Positions 38,673 through 48,465 of a stretch of 64,000 bases of DNA are shown piece after piece. The first letter of the stretch is position 1. Each line of letters starts with the position of its first letter. This stretch comes from JBBIJR01 sp037445875. Its GTDB lineage: Bacteria > CLD3 > SB21. Location: positions 1 to 64,000 of the forward strand of contig JBBIJR010000005.1 of NCBI GenBank assembly GCA_037445875.1, in the 5' to 3' direction. The translations under genes were made by a program, and so were the position numbers. Under the pieces are notes generated by a model, which saw only the letters and a program-made list of their open reading frames with translations, was not told where the DNA came from and searched no databases.

Positions 38673-39216
38673 TTAAGGTTCTCCAGGTGCTGAACGCGAA
38701 GCATATCGACTGCATGCTCACCGGATCTCTTGCATCCAGCATGCAAGGGGAGCCTCGATCCACTCACGATATCGACCTGGTCGTTGAGCTGGCGGAGAAT
38801 GCTGTCCGTTCTCTGGTCGACGCATTTCCTCCTCCGGCCTACTATTTGTCGTTCGAGGAGGCGGCCGATGCGGTTCGACGAAAAACCATGTTCAATCTGC
38901 TGGAAACGACTACGGGCGACAAGATCGACTTATGGCTGCTGACAAATGATCGATACGATCAACGCCGTTTTCGCGGAAGATCGAGGTGGAAGCCTTTGGG
39001 ACTTGCTTGAAAGGTTTGCTCCGGAAGACACGATTCTCATGAAGCTGCGATGGGCTAAGGTGAGCGGCGGTAGTGAAAGCAGTTCGTAGACGCTCTTCGG
39101 GTTTACGAACTCCAATGCGCAGTATTGAACTTGTCCTATCCGACACGAGGGTCCATGATCTTGGTTTAGAAGATCTCTGGGACCGAGTCCTAACAGCAGC
39201 GAATCCCCTCCGTTAG
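38651..39216 (+). pseudogene. Decayed MNT-family (AbiEii-like) nucleotidyltransferase
   Basis: Opens intact with LLVKVLQVLNAKHIDCMLTG, the nucleotidyltransferase motif GSLASSMQGEPRSTHDIDLVVEL (here in part) and NLLETTTGDKIDLWLLTNDRYDQRRF. After that the homology continues only through frame changes: SRKIEVEAFGTCLK (near 38970), APEDTILMKLRWAKVSGGSE (near 39012), KQFVDALRVYELQCAVLNLSY (near 39076, shown to 20), and RVHDLGLEDLWDRVLTAANP (near 39148) to a stop at 39216. Four frameshifts in 250 bases indicate a true pseudogene, not sequencing noise. Intact homologues act in nucleotidyl-transfer toxin-antitoxin or defence modules. Confidence 0.75.
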
Positions 39217-39252
39217 GCCGGTCGGAATCCGTGCTCGGGACGGATTGGAAGG

Positions 39253-40176
39253 TTGCTGAAGTTGAAAAACCAGTATAAGCGCCAGGACGTTTTCCTTTGC
39301 ACACACGACGCACACGCGCAGCATGGCCACCGCGTGTCGGTCTATCACACGATGCACCGGAAAGGGTGCTTCCCCGATGGATGCACGTATTTTCGATGGA
39401 AGTGTCAGCAACTTGAGCACCGGCGCAAATGTTACCGCGGGTATCGTCATGTAGGCAGGAAGTGTTTCGGATGCAAATTTTTTGATGAAGAGAAATTTAC
39501 ACGCAATCTCCGACGGTCGCCGGATATCGATTATGCTCAGTTCCTGGAGGACCTGGAGGAATTCGAAGACTGGCTGCTCGATGCGGAGAATCGAGAGCAC
39601 TGGTGTCTCGGTGTGGTCGGCTCGATCAAGCCTCATCTGACGCAGGCTTGGTACGGAGGAAGGCCGGGTAAACCTGTCAGGGAGCACACACAACTGTCGG
39701 GTTACCTGATCGGCTTCAAAGAATCATTCATTGGCCGTACGCACTTCGACGACCCCACCTACGCAAGAATCGGTCGGGATATGCAGAATCGACTCAAGTT
39801 TCGCGCCGGAGATCGGGTGGAATTCAAAGCCACACTGGTCGTTTCCGAAGGACGACTGCTGTTTCGATCGTTGAAACAGATTGCGTGGCTGGAGCGCGGC
39901 CCGGAGCAGGAGGTTTGGGACGACAGCCGCGCATTGGTCGCCCGTGCGACGGGCACGACGCTGGAACGCCAAGCCGACAAGTGTGTGGCCTGCGACCAGG
40001 GCATGCTGATCGATGTGTTGGACCGGACCGATGCGGAGGAACGCTTCCACCACCGGATCTTCTGCATGAAAGGCATGCCCTCCGCCGCCCTCTGTACGTA
40101 CAATACGTCTTGCGATCTGTACGGTCAGACGTGCAGCAACCGTTATTATCTCTCCACCGTCTCACATCGCCCATGA
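39253..40176 (+). CDS. Cysteine-rich protein of unknown function
   Basis: About 307 residues. Only TTG starts are available near the front; TTG at 39262 has GGAAGG well placed, TTG at 39253 is the earliest. The first 85 residues hold a dense Cys/His cluster (GCFPDGCTYFRWKCQQLEHR, then KCYRGY and KCFGCKFFDEEK) that probably binds zinc. The middle (SGYLIGFKESFIGRTHFDD to VEFKATLVVSEGRLLFRSL) has the alternating pattern of an OB-fold. The tail adds CVACDQGM and three more Cys, ending CDLYGQTCSNRYYL. Together this suggests a nucleic-acid-binding or metal-cluster protein, but no family is recognised. Its stop overlaps the next ATG. Confidence 0.82.
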   Translation: MLKLKNQYKRQDVFLCTHDAHAQHGHRVSVYHTMHRKGCFPDGCTYFRWKCQQLEHRRKCYRGYRHVGRKCFGCKFFDEEKFTRNLRRSPDIDYAQFLEDLEEFEDWLLDAENREHWCLGVVGSIKPHLTQAWYGGRPGKPVREHTQLSGYLIGFKESFIGRTHFDDPTYARIGRDMQNRLKFRAGDRVEFKATLVVSEGRLLFRSLKQIAWLERGPEQEVWDDSRALVARATGTTLERQADKCVACDQGMLIDVLDRTDAEERFHHRIFCMKGMPSAALCTYNTSCDLYGQTCSNRYYLSTVSHRP

Positions 40177-40970
40177 TGCCTGCACTGACCGAGACCCTTG
40201 TTGTAGAGACGCCGGAGAACATCTCCCTTGAATTCGAGGTGGCCGGTCTGGGCTCGCGTTTCCTGGCATTTCTCGTTGACACCGTCATGCAGGCCCTGAT
40301 CCTCCTGATGGCGTTCTACGTGGGTAGTCTCGTCCTGGCCGCCGTTGCCGGCGTGTTCAGGATAAACGGAATGGCCGGTAGCCTGCAAACCACCCTGATG
40401 ATCCTCAGCGCGTTCGTGGTCTACGAGTGTTACTTTGTTTATTTCGAAATGCGCTTGCACGGGCAATCGATCGGAAAGAAATTGCTCAACCTGCGCGTCG
40501 TCAAGGATGGGGGCCATCCGATCGTGTTCATGGACTCCGCCATACGGAACATCCTGCGAGTGATCGACGCCTTGCCGCCCTTGTTCTTTTTTCCAAGCTA
40601 CGGACTGGGCAGTGCCGTCATCATGTGCAATCGGCAGTCGAAACGTCTCGGCGACTTTGTGGCCGGCACGATCGTGATCAAAGAGCGATCGATGACGGGC
40701 TTCGAGCATTTTGCAGCCATCCGGACCAATCCGGAGCATCTTCGCCGTCTCCGCTTGACCCACCTCCAGCGCATGCAGGACACGGACAAGTACATTTTGA
40801 GGGAGTTCTTCTTCCGAAAGAACACTTTTCCACCGCCCGTCCGCGATACGATCGCCTCCAAGCTGGCGGCGCGGTTTCGAAAGAGACTTGAGATTCCTGC
40901 AGATCTGTACAACAACAATGTGCGGCTGCTCGACGACCTTATGTTGCTGCTCGAGAGCCGTCGGTCCTGA
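40173..40970 (+). CDS. RDD-family membrane protein
   Basis: 265 residues from ATG at 40173. The RDD domain occupies residues 20-170: LGSRFLAFLVDTVMQALIL with the Arg and Asp-Asp-like signature, a second membrane segment VYECYFVYFEMRLHGQSIGK, the typical KKLLNLRVVKDGG, and a third segment RVIDALPPLFFFPSYG followed by RLGDFVAGTIVI. RDD proteins sit in the inner membrane, and some act in ion exchange. The 90-residue cytoplasmic tail is basic and uncharacterised. Overlaps the cysteine-rich gene by four bases. Confidence 0.88.
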   Translation: MMPALTETLVVETPENISLEFEVAGLGSRFLAFLVDTVMQALILLMAFYVGSLVLAAVAGVFRINGMAGSLQTTLMILSAFVVYECYFVYFEMRLHGQSIGKKLLNLRVVKDGGHPIVFMDSAIRNILRVIDALPPLFFFPSYGLGSAVIMCNRQSKRLGDFVAGTIVIKERSMTGFEHFAAIRTNPEHLRRLRLTHLQRMQDTDKYILREFFFRKNTFPPPVRDTIASKLAARFRKRLEIPADLYNNNVRLLDDLMLLLESRRS

Positions 40971-40999
40971 CACCACTCATCCAACGCGGAAGGTTTCAC

Positions 41000-42766
41000 A
41001 TGGTTTACCGTGCCCTTTGGCTGGCGGTCCTGTTCATCGGTGCATGCGCATCGCCCGGACCTGAAGACTGGCGCACAGACTTTGAAAAGAGCAACGGTCT
41101 GGAAACGCCGACCTACGAGCAGACGGTCCGATACATTCGTCGGCTGGAGAAAGGGTCACCCTGGGTGAGGCTGAGTCATTTCGGACAGACACCGGAAGGG
41201 CGGCCGATGCCCCTGGTCGTCGTAGACAAATCCGGAAAATTCAGTCCTTCCTCTGCAAGAGCCCTCCGCAAGGCGGTGGTCCTCGTACAGGCGGGCATTC
41301 ATGCGGGGGAAATCGATGGGAAGGATGCGGGACTCATGCTCGTCCGTGACATGGTCATCCACCGGCAGCACGCGGAACTACTGGACCGCATCGTCCTCGT
41401 GTTTATTCCGATCCTCAACGTCGATGGACACGAACGCCGCAGCGCATTCAACCGGATCAACCAGAACGGGCCAAAAGAAATGGGATGGCGTGTGACGGCG
41501 CAGAACCTGAATCTGAATCGGGATTACATGAAAGCCGACGCGCCAGAAATGCGAGCCTGGCTGAAGCTCTTTCACATGTGGAAGCCGGACCTGTTCGTGG
41601 ATTGTCATGTCACGGACGGAGCCGACTACCGGCACGTTGTCACGTATGCAATGGACGTGACCCAAAACGTGGCGGAACCGGTGCGATCGTGGAGCAGGAC
41701 CGAGTATCTGCCGGAGCTTACGAAGCGCATGAAGAGTTCAGGGTTTCCCGTCAGCCCATACGTGTGGCCGGTGGATGACAGGAACATCAGCAAAGGCATC
41801 ATCGGCGGTACGGCCCCTCCCCGCTTTGCGACGGCGTATGCGACCATTTGCAACCGCCCGGCGCTCCTGATCGAGACCCACATGATGAAAGACTACCGGA
41901 CACGCGTAATGGGCACGTATGCGGCACTCCTGCATACGCTCGAGATCGTCTATGATCGGTGCCAGGAACTGCAGCGGGTGGTGGAGGAATCGGACGAACA
42001 AACGGCGGGGATGATGGGCCGCACACTGGCCGTACGCTTCGAACAGACCGACCGGAGCGATACGATCGACTTTTCAGGGTACAACTATCTTCTGGAACCC
42101 AGCGCTATCTCGAATGACGACTGGGTCGTCTGGGAAAACGTGCCGATTGATTACTCGCTGCCGTACTACAACTACGTTCGCGACACGGACACGGCGGTCG
42201 TTCCGTACGCGTTTGCCGTACCGCGCGCGTGGACGACCGTCATGGATGTGCTCCGAGTCCACGGCGTGGAGACGCGCACGGTGGGTCGATCGGTGGCCAT
42301 AGACGTTGCTTCGTACCGTTTCCGCCGGCCAGTTTGGGCAACAAAGCCTTTTGAGGGAAGAATCACGGTCGAAATGGACAGCGAACCCATTCGCGAACGG
42401 AGGACGCTCAACCGCGACGATTACTTGATCATAATGGATCAGCCTCTCAACCGCGTCATCATGCATTTGCTGGAACCGGGGTCGCCGGATTCGTTCGTAC
42501 GATGGGGCTTTTTCAATGCCATCTTCGAACAGAAGGAATACGGTGAGGCGTATATCCTCGAGAAGATGGCGCGGGATATGATCGCGACAAATCCCGACCT
42601 GGAACGCGAGTTTTTGGAGGCGGTGGGCGCGGACACGGCGCTGGCCCGTGACTCGTATCAGCGGCTGAACTGGTTCTATCAACGCTCTCCGTACTGGGAC
42701 AAGACCGTGTGCGTTTATCCAATTTCTAAGATCCTACACAGGGAGGATCTGGAAAACGCCCACTAG
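41000..42766 (+). CDS. M14-family zinc carboxypeptidase, lipoprotein
   Basis: 588 residues. The signal peptide ends in a lipobox (LFIGAC), so it is probably lipid-anchored in the envelope. Zinc ligands are visible as HxxE in AGIHAGEIDGKD and a His in FVDCHVTDGAD. The catalytic Glu is probably that of ALLIETHMMKDYRTRV. The opening TPTYEQTVRYIRRLEKGSPW and the substrate-binding NLNRDYMKADAPEMRAW are typical of bacterial M14 peptidases acting on peptides or cell-wall fragments. It faces an S9 peptidase gene convergently. Confidence 0.9.
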   Translation: MVYRALWLAVLFIGACASPGPEDWRTDFEKSNGLETPTYEQTVRYIRRLEKGSPWVRLSHFGQTPEGRPMPLVVVDKSGKFSPSSARALRKAVVLVQAGIHAGEIDGKDAGLMLVRDMVIHRQHAELLDRIVLVFIPILNVDGHERRSAFNRINQNGPKEMGWRVTAQNLNLNRDYMKADAPEMRAWLKLFHMWKPDLFVDCHVTDGADYRHVVTYAMDVTQNVAEPVRSWSRTEYLPELTKRMKSSGFPVSPYVWPVDDRNISKGIIGGTAPPRFATAYATICNRPALLIETHMMKDYRTRVMGTYAALLHTLEIVYDRCQELQRVVEESDEQTAGMMGRTLAVRFEQTDRSDTIDFSGYNYLLEPSAISNDDWVVWENVPIDYSLPYYNYVRDTDTAVVPYAFAVPRAWTTVMDVLRVHGVETRTVGRSVAIDVASYRFRRPVWATKPFEGRITVEMDSEPIRERRTLNRDDYLIIMDQPLNRVIMHLLEPGSPDSFVRWGFFNAIFEQKEYGEAYILEKMARDMIATNPDLEREFLEAVGADTALARDSYQRLNWFYQRSPYWDKTVCVYPISKILHREDLENAH

Positions 42767-42803
42767 TCCTGACCCATGACCCCGCCATGGCTTACATCGG
42801 AGA

Positions 42804-44831
42804 TTACTGCAGATATCTCCTCAACCAGTCATGGACTTCTTTGTACCAGTAGATGGAATTCTGTGGAGTAAGGATCCAGTGGTTCTCGTTGGGATAATAC
42901 ACGAGTCGCGCCGGGACGCCTTTGCCCTGCAGCACGCCGTAGAGCTCGAGGCCCTGCGTTGCCGGAACACGGTAGTCCCGTTCGCCGTGGAGGATCAACA
43001 TAGGCGTCTTAAAGTTGTGAGCAAAGAACGCCGGGCTGTAGCGATTGACCTCTTCGTACTTGCCTTCCCACGGTGAACCGCTGTAGGATTTGGCCCGGTC
43101 GTGTGTGACATCCGACGCAAACTGTCCCATTAAATTGTAAACACCGGCGTGACTGATCAGGCACCTGAACCGATTTGTGTGACCCGCGATCCAGTTGACC
43201 ATGTATCCGCCGTAACTGCCTCCCGCCGCCGCCATGCGCGTGCTGTCGACGAACGGGTAGGTGCGGATCAAGTAATCCGTGGCGAGCTGGATGTCGCGAA
43301 ACGACTTATCGCCGTGCGCCCCTACGATCGACTTGGCGAAGTCGTTACCGAAACTGGTGGAGCCGTGGAAATTGACCATCGCAACGACATACCCGGGAGC
43401 GGCGAACAGCTGAGCGTTCCACCGGTAGTGAAACTCGTCCGCGAAAGTGCCGTGCGGTCCGCCGTGGATCAGATGCAGCAGAGGGTATTTCTTGCCAGGA
43501 TCGAAGTCCGGCGGATAAAGCAGGTACATCTGCACGTCCCGGTCATCGGCCCCCTTGAAGGTCAGGCTCTCGACCCTTCCCATATGAAGAGAATCGAGGA
43601 GGGTCCGGTTGAAAGAAGTCCATTGAATCAGCTTCTTGTTCTTCAGGTTCCACTCGAACAGCTCCGCCGGATGGGAGAGATCGTTCTTCGTGAAAAAGAG
43701 CCGATCGCCGCGAACCTGCAGGGACCGGATACTCCCGCCCCACGCCAACCGCTGGATTTTCCCCGACTGCAGATCAAGACTGAAAATGCCGTCCCGCGCC
43801 TGTTCTTCTGCGACCATGTAAATCTCCCTGGCGGCGCGTTCCTCGAAACCGCCGAACGAAAGATCCTTCCCCTCGGTCAACACCTGACGCATTCCCGACC
43901 CCGGCTCGTAACGGACCAGATGGGCGTTATCCGGAAAACCCTTGTGCTGGCTGCGGGCGTAGTACAGGAATCTTCCGTCCCTGGAGAAGAACGGCGAAAA
44001 GTCGTCGTCGTCGTTGTCGATCGTCAGATTCTTCGCACCTGCAAAATCGCTTCCTTTCCACAGGAAGACGTCGAGATTGATCTCCGCGTACGGAGGTCCG
44101 GTCGAATTGATAGCCAGCGCGATCCACTGTCCGTCCGGTGAAATGTCGTAATCGACGCTGCCGTCCACGGAAAGCATTCGCGTCAGACCCTTGGTCAGAT
44201 CTATCCTTTCCTTCGTTTCCATGTCAAAACTGTACAGGTGTGTTACGTGGCCGTCCGTCAACCAGCCATCCCAGTACCGGTACAGCCGGTTTTCCGTGAC
44301 TCTGGCCGTCATCCTGGAGTCCTTCATTTCCTTGAGCGCTTTTCTCATCCCTTCGAAGTCGTTCTCATAATCGGGAAGAATGTCAGCGGAAAAGGCGATC
44401 CGGCGGCCGTCAGAAAAGAACTTCGGATTGGCTGCGCCCAGCGGCATTTCCGTAATGAGGCTTGCTTCTCCTCCATCGACGTCAATCCTGTACAGTTGTG
44501 GATAGTCGCCCTCCCGGCGGGAAACAAAAGCCAGCGTCCGGCCATTGGGGTGCCATGCGGGGCTGTTGTCGCTGGCCGGGTGTGTGGTCAACCGGCGGGT
44601 GTGGTTCGTGGTGAAGTCGATCAACCACAAATCGGCGTTGCCCTTGTTGTCCTTGACGGTGTACTCCGTCACGACAAAACACCCGTAGCGGCCATCCGGC
44701 GAGACGGTCAACGAAGAGATGCGCTTGAAGTTCCAAAGATCCTCGGCGGTCATCGGGCGCCGGGATTGGGCTGCGGTGAGGCCGGTTGCCGTCAAGACTG
44801 CGGACAGTGTAAGGACAACGAATCGTTTCAT
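42804..44831 (-). CDS. S9-family serine peptidase (prolyl oligopeptidase/DPP-like), exported
   Basis: 675 residues. Signal peptide MKRFVVLTLSAVLTATGLTAAQS. The N-terminal half is a propeller with WD40-like repeats (SSLTVSPDGRYGCFVVTEY, NSPAWHPNGRTLAFVSRREG). The C-terminal alpha/beta-hydrolase has the catalytic Ser in AAAGGSYGGYMVNW, Asp in LILHGERDYRVP and His in YPNENHWIL. Members release dipeptides or acylated residues from peptides in the periplasm. It lies 30 bases downstream of the FtsX-type permease. Confidence 0.94.
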   Translation of the reverse strand: MKRFVVLTLSAVLTATGLTAAQSRRPMTAEDLWNFKRISSLTVSPDGRYGCFVVTEYTVKDNKGNADLWLIDFTTNHTRRLTTHPASDNSPAWHPNGRTLAFVSRREGDYPQLYRIDVDGGEASLITEMPLGAANPKFFSDGRRIAFSADILPDYENDFEGMRKALKEMKDSRMTARVTENRLYRYWDGWLTDGHVTHLYSFDMETKERIDLTKGLTRMLSVDGSVDYDISPDGQWIALAINSTGPPYAEINLDVFLWKGSDFAGAKNLTIDNDDDDFSPFFSRDGRFLYYARSQHKGFPDNAHLVRYEPGSGMRQVLTEGKDLSFGGFEERAAREIYMVAEEQARDGIFSLDLQSGKIQRLAWGGSIRSLQVRGDRLFFTKNDLSHPAELFEWNLKNKKLIQWTSFNRTLLDSLHMGRVESLTFKGADDRDVQMYLLYPPDFDPGKKYPLLHLIHGGPHGTFADEFHYRWNAQLFAAPGYVVAMVNFHGSTSFGNDFAKSIVGAHGDKSFRDIQLATDYLIRTYPFVDSTRMAAAGGSYGGYMVNWIAGHTNRFRCLISHAGVYNLMGQFASDVTHDRAKSYSGSPWEGKYEEVNRYSPAFFAHNFKTPMLILHGERDYRVPATQGLELYGVLQGKGVPARLVYYPNENHWILTPQNSIYWYKEVHDWLRRYLQ

Positions 44832-44861
44832 GCGAGTCCACTCCTGCTGGTGGTGGGGTTG

Positions 44862-47465
44862 TTATTCAAATCGTACGCTCTCGCGGACAAGTTTTCGGGC
44901 TGCGAAACCGGCCGGAACGATCGCTGCGATCCATGCGGTGCAGAGCACCAGGACAAACGACAGCGCAAAAATCTCAGGCGGCAGGGCAAGTTGCAGCGTC
45001 CAACCGAAGGACTCGCGATTGATCACGAAAATCAGAATAAACGACAACGCGAGACCCAGCGATACGCCGGTGATCTCGGAAAAACAACCGATCAAACCTC
45101 CTTCGAGGAGGATCATGCGCCGGACCTGAAACCCGGCCGCTCCGACGGCCTTGAGAATTCCGATCTCTCGTTCCCGCTCCAGAATCGATGCCAGCAAGGC
45201 ACCGGCTACCCCAAGGCCGGCAACGAGCAGTACGATCAGCTCCAGTGTGTACGTGACGGAAAACGTCTGGTCGAATATGCGGCCGATCTCCTCACGCAAT
45301 TCGCTGTTCGAGAAAATCAATAGATTGTATCGGTCACCGAAGTGCTTGTTCAGCGATTCCCGAACCTGATGAGCGGCCGATCGATCGGTCAGGAATAAGG
45401 CGGCGTTGTTCACCGTTGAGTCGCGCCAGATGGACGAGTAGAGTTTTCGGTCGAGGAAGAGTGTTCCGTTGTCCGTTGTGTAATCATAATACACACCCTC
45501 GATCAGAAAGTCCATTTCCCCCAGCGGTGTGGGTATTCGCACACGGTCGCCGGTACCCAGGCCGTTCCTCAGGGCGAATGTCTCAGACACCGCAACGGGT
45601 CGGCGATCGAAGAAAACCGGATCGTACAGATGCGGCAATACCTCATCCGCGTCCTGCCCGATGAAAGAAACCCGGCTCAGGCGGTGGACGACCTCCAGAT
45701 CGCCGGCCGCGAGATCGATGAGACGCTCGTTCATCAGAATCCGTATTCCACGGAAAGTGTCTACGGCTTTGACCCCGGGGTGCTTTCTGCAAAAGGCAAT
45801 GACCTCGTCCGGCATGGGGGTCATCGAAGCGGTCGAGAATTCGCCGCTGACTGTGAGGAACAAGTCCGCGTTGACCGACTGATCTACCCACAGGGATACG
45901 GTCTTCCGGAAACTCTCCACCATGACGTTGACGCTGATCAACATGGCCACGGCCAGCGAAAGGGCGGCCACGGCGATGGACGTCCGGCGGAGCGATGCGC
46001 GCAAATAGCCGATCGCGAGACGCCCTTCCGTCCGCCATAGCAGCGAGACGGGACGGTCGACGATATGCATGAGCGATCGGACAACCGTGGGGACGAGGAA
46101 CGTCATGGCGACGATCATGGCAAAGGCCGCCGCGAAGCCGGCGTAGGAGAAGCCGGTGTCGTATCGCCGTTCGCTCATCAGGATCGCCATTCCCACGCCA
46201 AGGGCCACAGCCGCGACGGCAAGGTACCGTCGCGATTTGAACCGGAAGCGCGACTCCAGCACCTGACGATGAAAAGCGTCCCGGGGTTGAACCGTAATGG
46301 CCTCCAGGCCCGGCACAACCGCAGCGACCACCGACGAGCCGATGCCGATCGATAAGCTGAACACCAACGTCCACGTGTCTAGCTCGATGTGCCGTACGAT
46401 CGTGAGAATGTACAGGGCTGTAATGCTGGATGAAATGGCCCCCATGAGCCACTGGGCCAGTACGAGTCCAAACACGATGCCGATCAGCGAACCGGCGATC
46501 CCCATGCACAACGCTTCGGCCACGAAAAGCATGAAGACGTCCCTCTTGCCGGCGCCGATCGTGCGCAGCACACTGAGTTCCTTTCTCCTTCGCAGCGCGC
46601 TGGTTGTGAGGGTGTTGTATATAAGAAACATCGCGACAAACACGCCGATCAGCGTCAGTGCCGTGAGGTTGAGCTGGAAGGAACGCAGCATCGTGCGCAC
46701 CTGTTCTCCCCGGGAGCGCGGCTCACGGACGTCGAAGTTGTCGGGAAGTGTTTCTCTGAGATAAGCCTGCAATTCGGGGAGATGCGGATCGTCGGCGGCC
46801 AGATCGATGCGGTCGAGCTTCCCGATTCGACCCAGGGACTCCTGAGCGGAGGCAATGTCGAGGAGGGCCACATTTCCGTCCAGGGCGCTGGCAGGGCCCT
46901 CTACATCGAGCAATTCGCGGATAACGAATCTGCGCCGCACGCCGTTCACAAACAGCGTAACCGTGCTGTCTCTATCCAGCCCATGACGTTCCGCAAACGC
47001 AGCAGTTACGATCACGGCGTCGGGTTCGAGCAGAAACCGCAGAAACGACTCTGGCGTTTGTTCGGCCGCAGCGTGGTGCAGACGGTAGGTTCGTATCTTC
47101 GAATCGGTGAACACATCGATTCCTAGGACCATCAACGATTCCATACGTCCCTGTCGGTCCCGGAATTTCGCAATGGACTCCACGACGGGCGTCGCGGCGG
47201 ACAGTCCCGGCAAATGTGCTACCCGGGAAAACAGCGTCTCATCGAAAGGAACGCCGTCCCTTGTGACGATCTGCAGTTGGGCCCGGCCGCTGACGGCGTC
47301 GATGGCGGCCTGAAACGATGCGACGGCGGTATGATTACTGATGCGGATGCTGGTGAAGACCGACACTCCGACAGCGATGCCCAACACCGTAAGCAGAGTT
47401 TTGAGCTTCTCGCGGCGCATGTGCCGCAAGGTGACCCGGTGAAAGAGGAGAAAGAAACGCCTCAT
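44862..47465 (-). CDS. FtsX-like ABC transporter permease (two permease halves)
   Basis: 867 residues with two FtsX domains. A first membrane anchor (LKTLLTVLGIAVGVSVFTSI) and a periplasmic MacB-type domain are followed by three helices containing LRRRKELSVLRTIGAGKRDVF. The second half repeats the layout and ends with EREREIGILKAVGAAGFQVRRM, the cytoplasmic loop that contacts the ATPase. Such large permeases export lipoproteins or peptides, as in LolC-type and YbbP-type systems. No ATPase gene is adjacent in the window, which is unusual. Confidence 0.92.
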   Translation of the reverse strand: MRRFFLLFHRVTLRHMRREKLKTLLTVLGIAVGVSVFTSIRISNHTAVASFQAAIDAVSGRAQLQIVTRDGVPFDETLFSRVAHLPGLSAATPVVESIAKFRDRQGRMESLMVLGIDVFTDSKIRTYRLHHAAAEQTPESFLRFLLEPDAVIVTAAFAERHGLDRDSTVTLFVNGVRRRFVIRELLDVEGPASALDGNVALLDIASAQESLGRIGKLDRIDLAADDPHLPELQAYLRETLPDNFDVREPRSRGEQVRTMLRSFQLNLTALTLIGVFVAMFLIYNTLTTSALRRRKELSVLRTIGAGKRDVFMLFVAEALCMGIAGSLIGIVFGLVLAQWLMGAISSSITALYILTIVRHIELDTWTLVFSLSIGIGSSVVAAVVPGLEAITVQPRDAFHRQVLESRFRFKSRRYLAVAAVALGVGMAILMSERRYDTGFSYAGFAAAFAMIVAMTFLVPTVVRSLMHIVDRPVSLLWRTEGRLAIGYLRASLRRTSIAVAALSLAVAMLISVNVMVESFRKTVSLWVDQSVNADLFLTVSGEFSTASMTPMPDEVIAFCRKHPGVKAVDTFRGIRILMNERLIDLAAGDLEVVHRLSRVSFIGQDADEVLPHLYDPVFFDRRPVAVSETFALRNGLGTGDRVRIPTPLGEMDFLIEGVYYDYTTDNGTLFLDRKLYSSIWRDSTVNNAALFLTDRSAAHQVRESLNKHFGDRYNLLIFSNSELREEIGRIFDQTFSVTYTLELIVLLVAGLGVAGALLASILEREREIGILKAVGAAGFQVRRMILLEGGLIGCFSEITGVSLGLALSFILIFVINRESFGWTLQLALPPEIFALSFVLVLCTAWIAAIVPAGFAARKLVRESVRFE

Positions 47466-47500
47466 GGAAAACCTGCTAGCCGGTCTTGAACCGTATCGAA

Positions 47501-48457
47501 CTACCGGTAGACTTTGGATTTTTCAAACAGCGTATTCGCCACGATTGCGCCGAGGATCAACGTACCGCCCAGGATCGCCCAGGCACCCGGCACTTCGCCG
47601 GTGCCAAGGTACGTCCAGATCGGATTGCTGATCGGTTCAAGAAGCGTGTAGATCGACACCTCCACGCTGGAAATCAGCTTCGCGCCGCGGGCGAAGAACA
47701 GGTAACCGAGTCCAAGCTGGAACACCCCAAGAAAAAGCAGCCCCAACCAGTCGGTTGCCGACGGATCAAACCGGCGGCCCACCATCCCGGCCACGAACGA
47801 ACCCGCGTCGACATCCGTGACCGTCACGGAGACCATGATCGACGCCAGCGTAAGGACGGTGAACAGGTTGCCCATAGCGAGATTGAACGTCGCTCGCAGC
47901 TGGTCGCCGCGAGGGTTATCGTCCGTACGGTATGACGATTCGGAGACCCGGACGTTCACTTGCAGAAGAGCAAACGACACGCCGGAGAGAATTCCCATCA
48001 CGTTCCCAACGATCGACGCGGATTTGTTCTCCTCCAGAAAGAACAACGCCATACCCGAAAGACACACAACGATCGTAACGATCTCCATCCACTGTACTCT
48101 TTCTTTGAGCAGAAAGAACGAAATCACGATCACGTAAGCCGGAGCAGTGTACTGGAGGAAAACCGCATTGGCCGAAGTCGTCAGCTTATTGGCCATGACG
48201 AAGAGGGTAACGGTCAGCATGTACAACACGGCGGTGATGAACGTGTGACGAGACGGGGTAAACAGGCCCGGCACGGGTCCGCGCCGCATCTGAACGGCCA
48301 CGTACACGCTGAGGAAGACGCCTGCTATCAGTGAGCGGAACAGAGCGATGGGAACGGGCGGCAGTTGGACCAGTTTGATGAACAGACCAGCGCTGCTCCA
48401 GCAAAGGGCGGCCAGAGCTACAAAGGCAACACCTTTCAGGTACGAATGGTTGGCCAT
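47501..48457 (-). CDS. EamA/DMT-family transporter
   Basis: 318 residues with about ten membrane segments in two EamA repeats. The first begins VAFVALAALCWSSAGLFIKL and includes VLYMLTVTLFVMANKLTTSA and NAVFLQYTAPAYVIVISFFL; the second ends YTLLEPISNPIWTYLGTGEV with LGGTLILGAIVANTLFE. DMT proteins export amino acids or other small metabolites. The substrate cannot be predicted. It starts eight bases after pdxJ ends and may share its transcript. Confidence 0.9.
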   Translation of the reverse strand: MANHSYLKGVAFVALAALCWSSAGLFIKLVQLPPVPIALFRSLIAGVFLSVYVAVQMRRGPVPGLFTPSRHTFITAVLYMLTVTLFVMANKLTTSANAVFLQYTAPAYVIVISFFLLKERVQWMEIVTIVVCLSGMALFFLEENKSASIVGNVMGILSGVSFALLQVNVRVSESSYRTDDNPRGDQLRATFNLAMGNLFTVLTLASIMVSVTVTDVDAGSFVAGMVGRRFDPSATDWLGLLFLGVFQLGLGYLFFARGAKLISSVEVSIYTLLEPISNPIWTYLGTGEVPGAWAILGGTLILGAIVANTLFEKSKVYR

Positions 48458-48465
48458 AGACCGGG

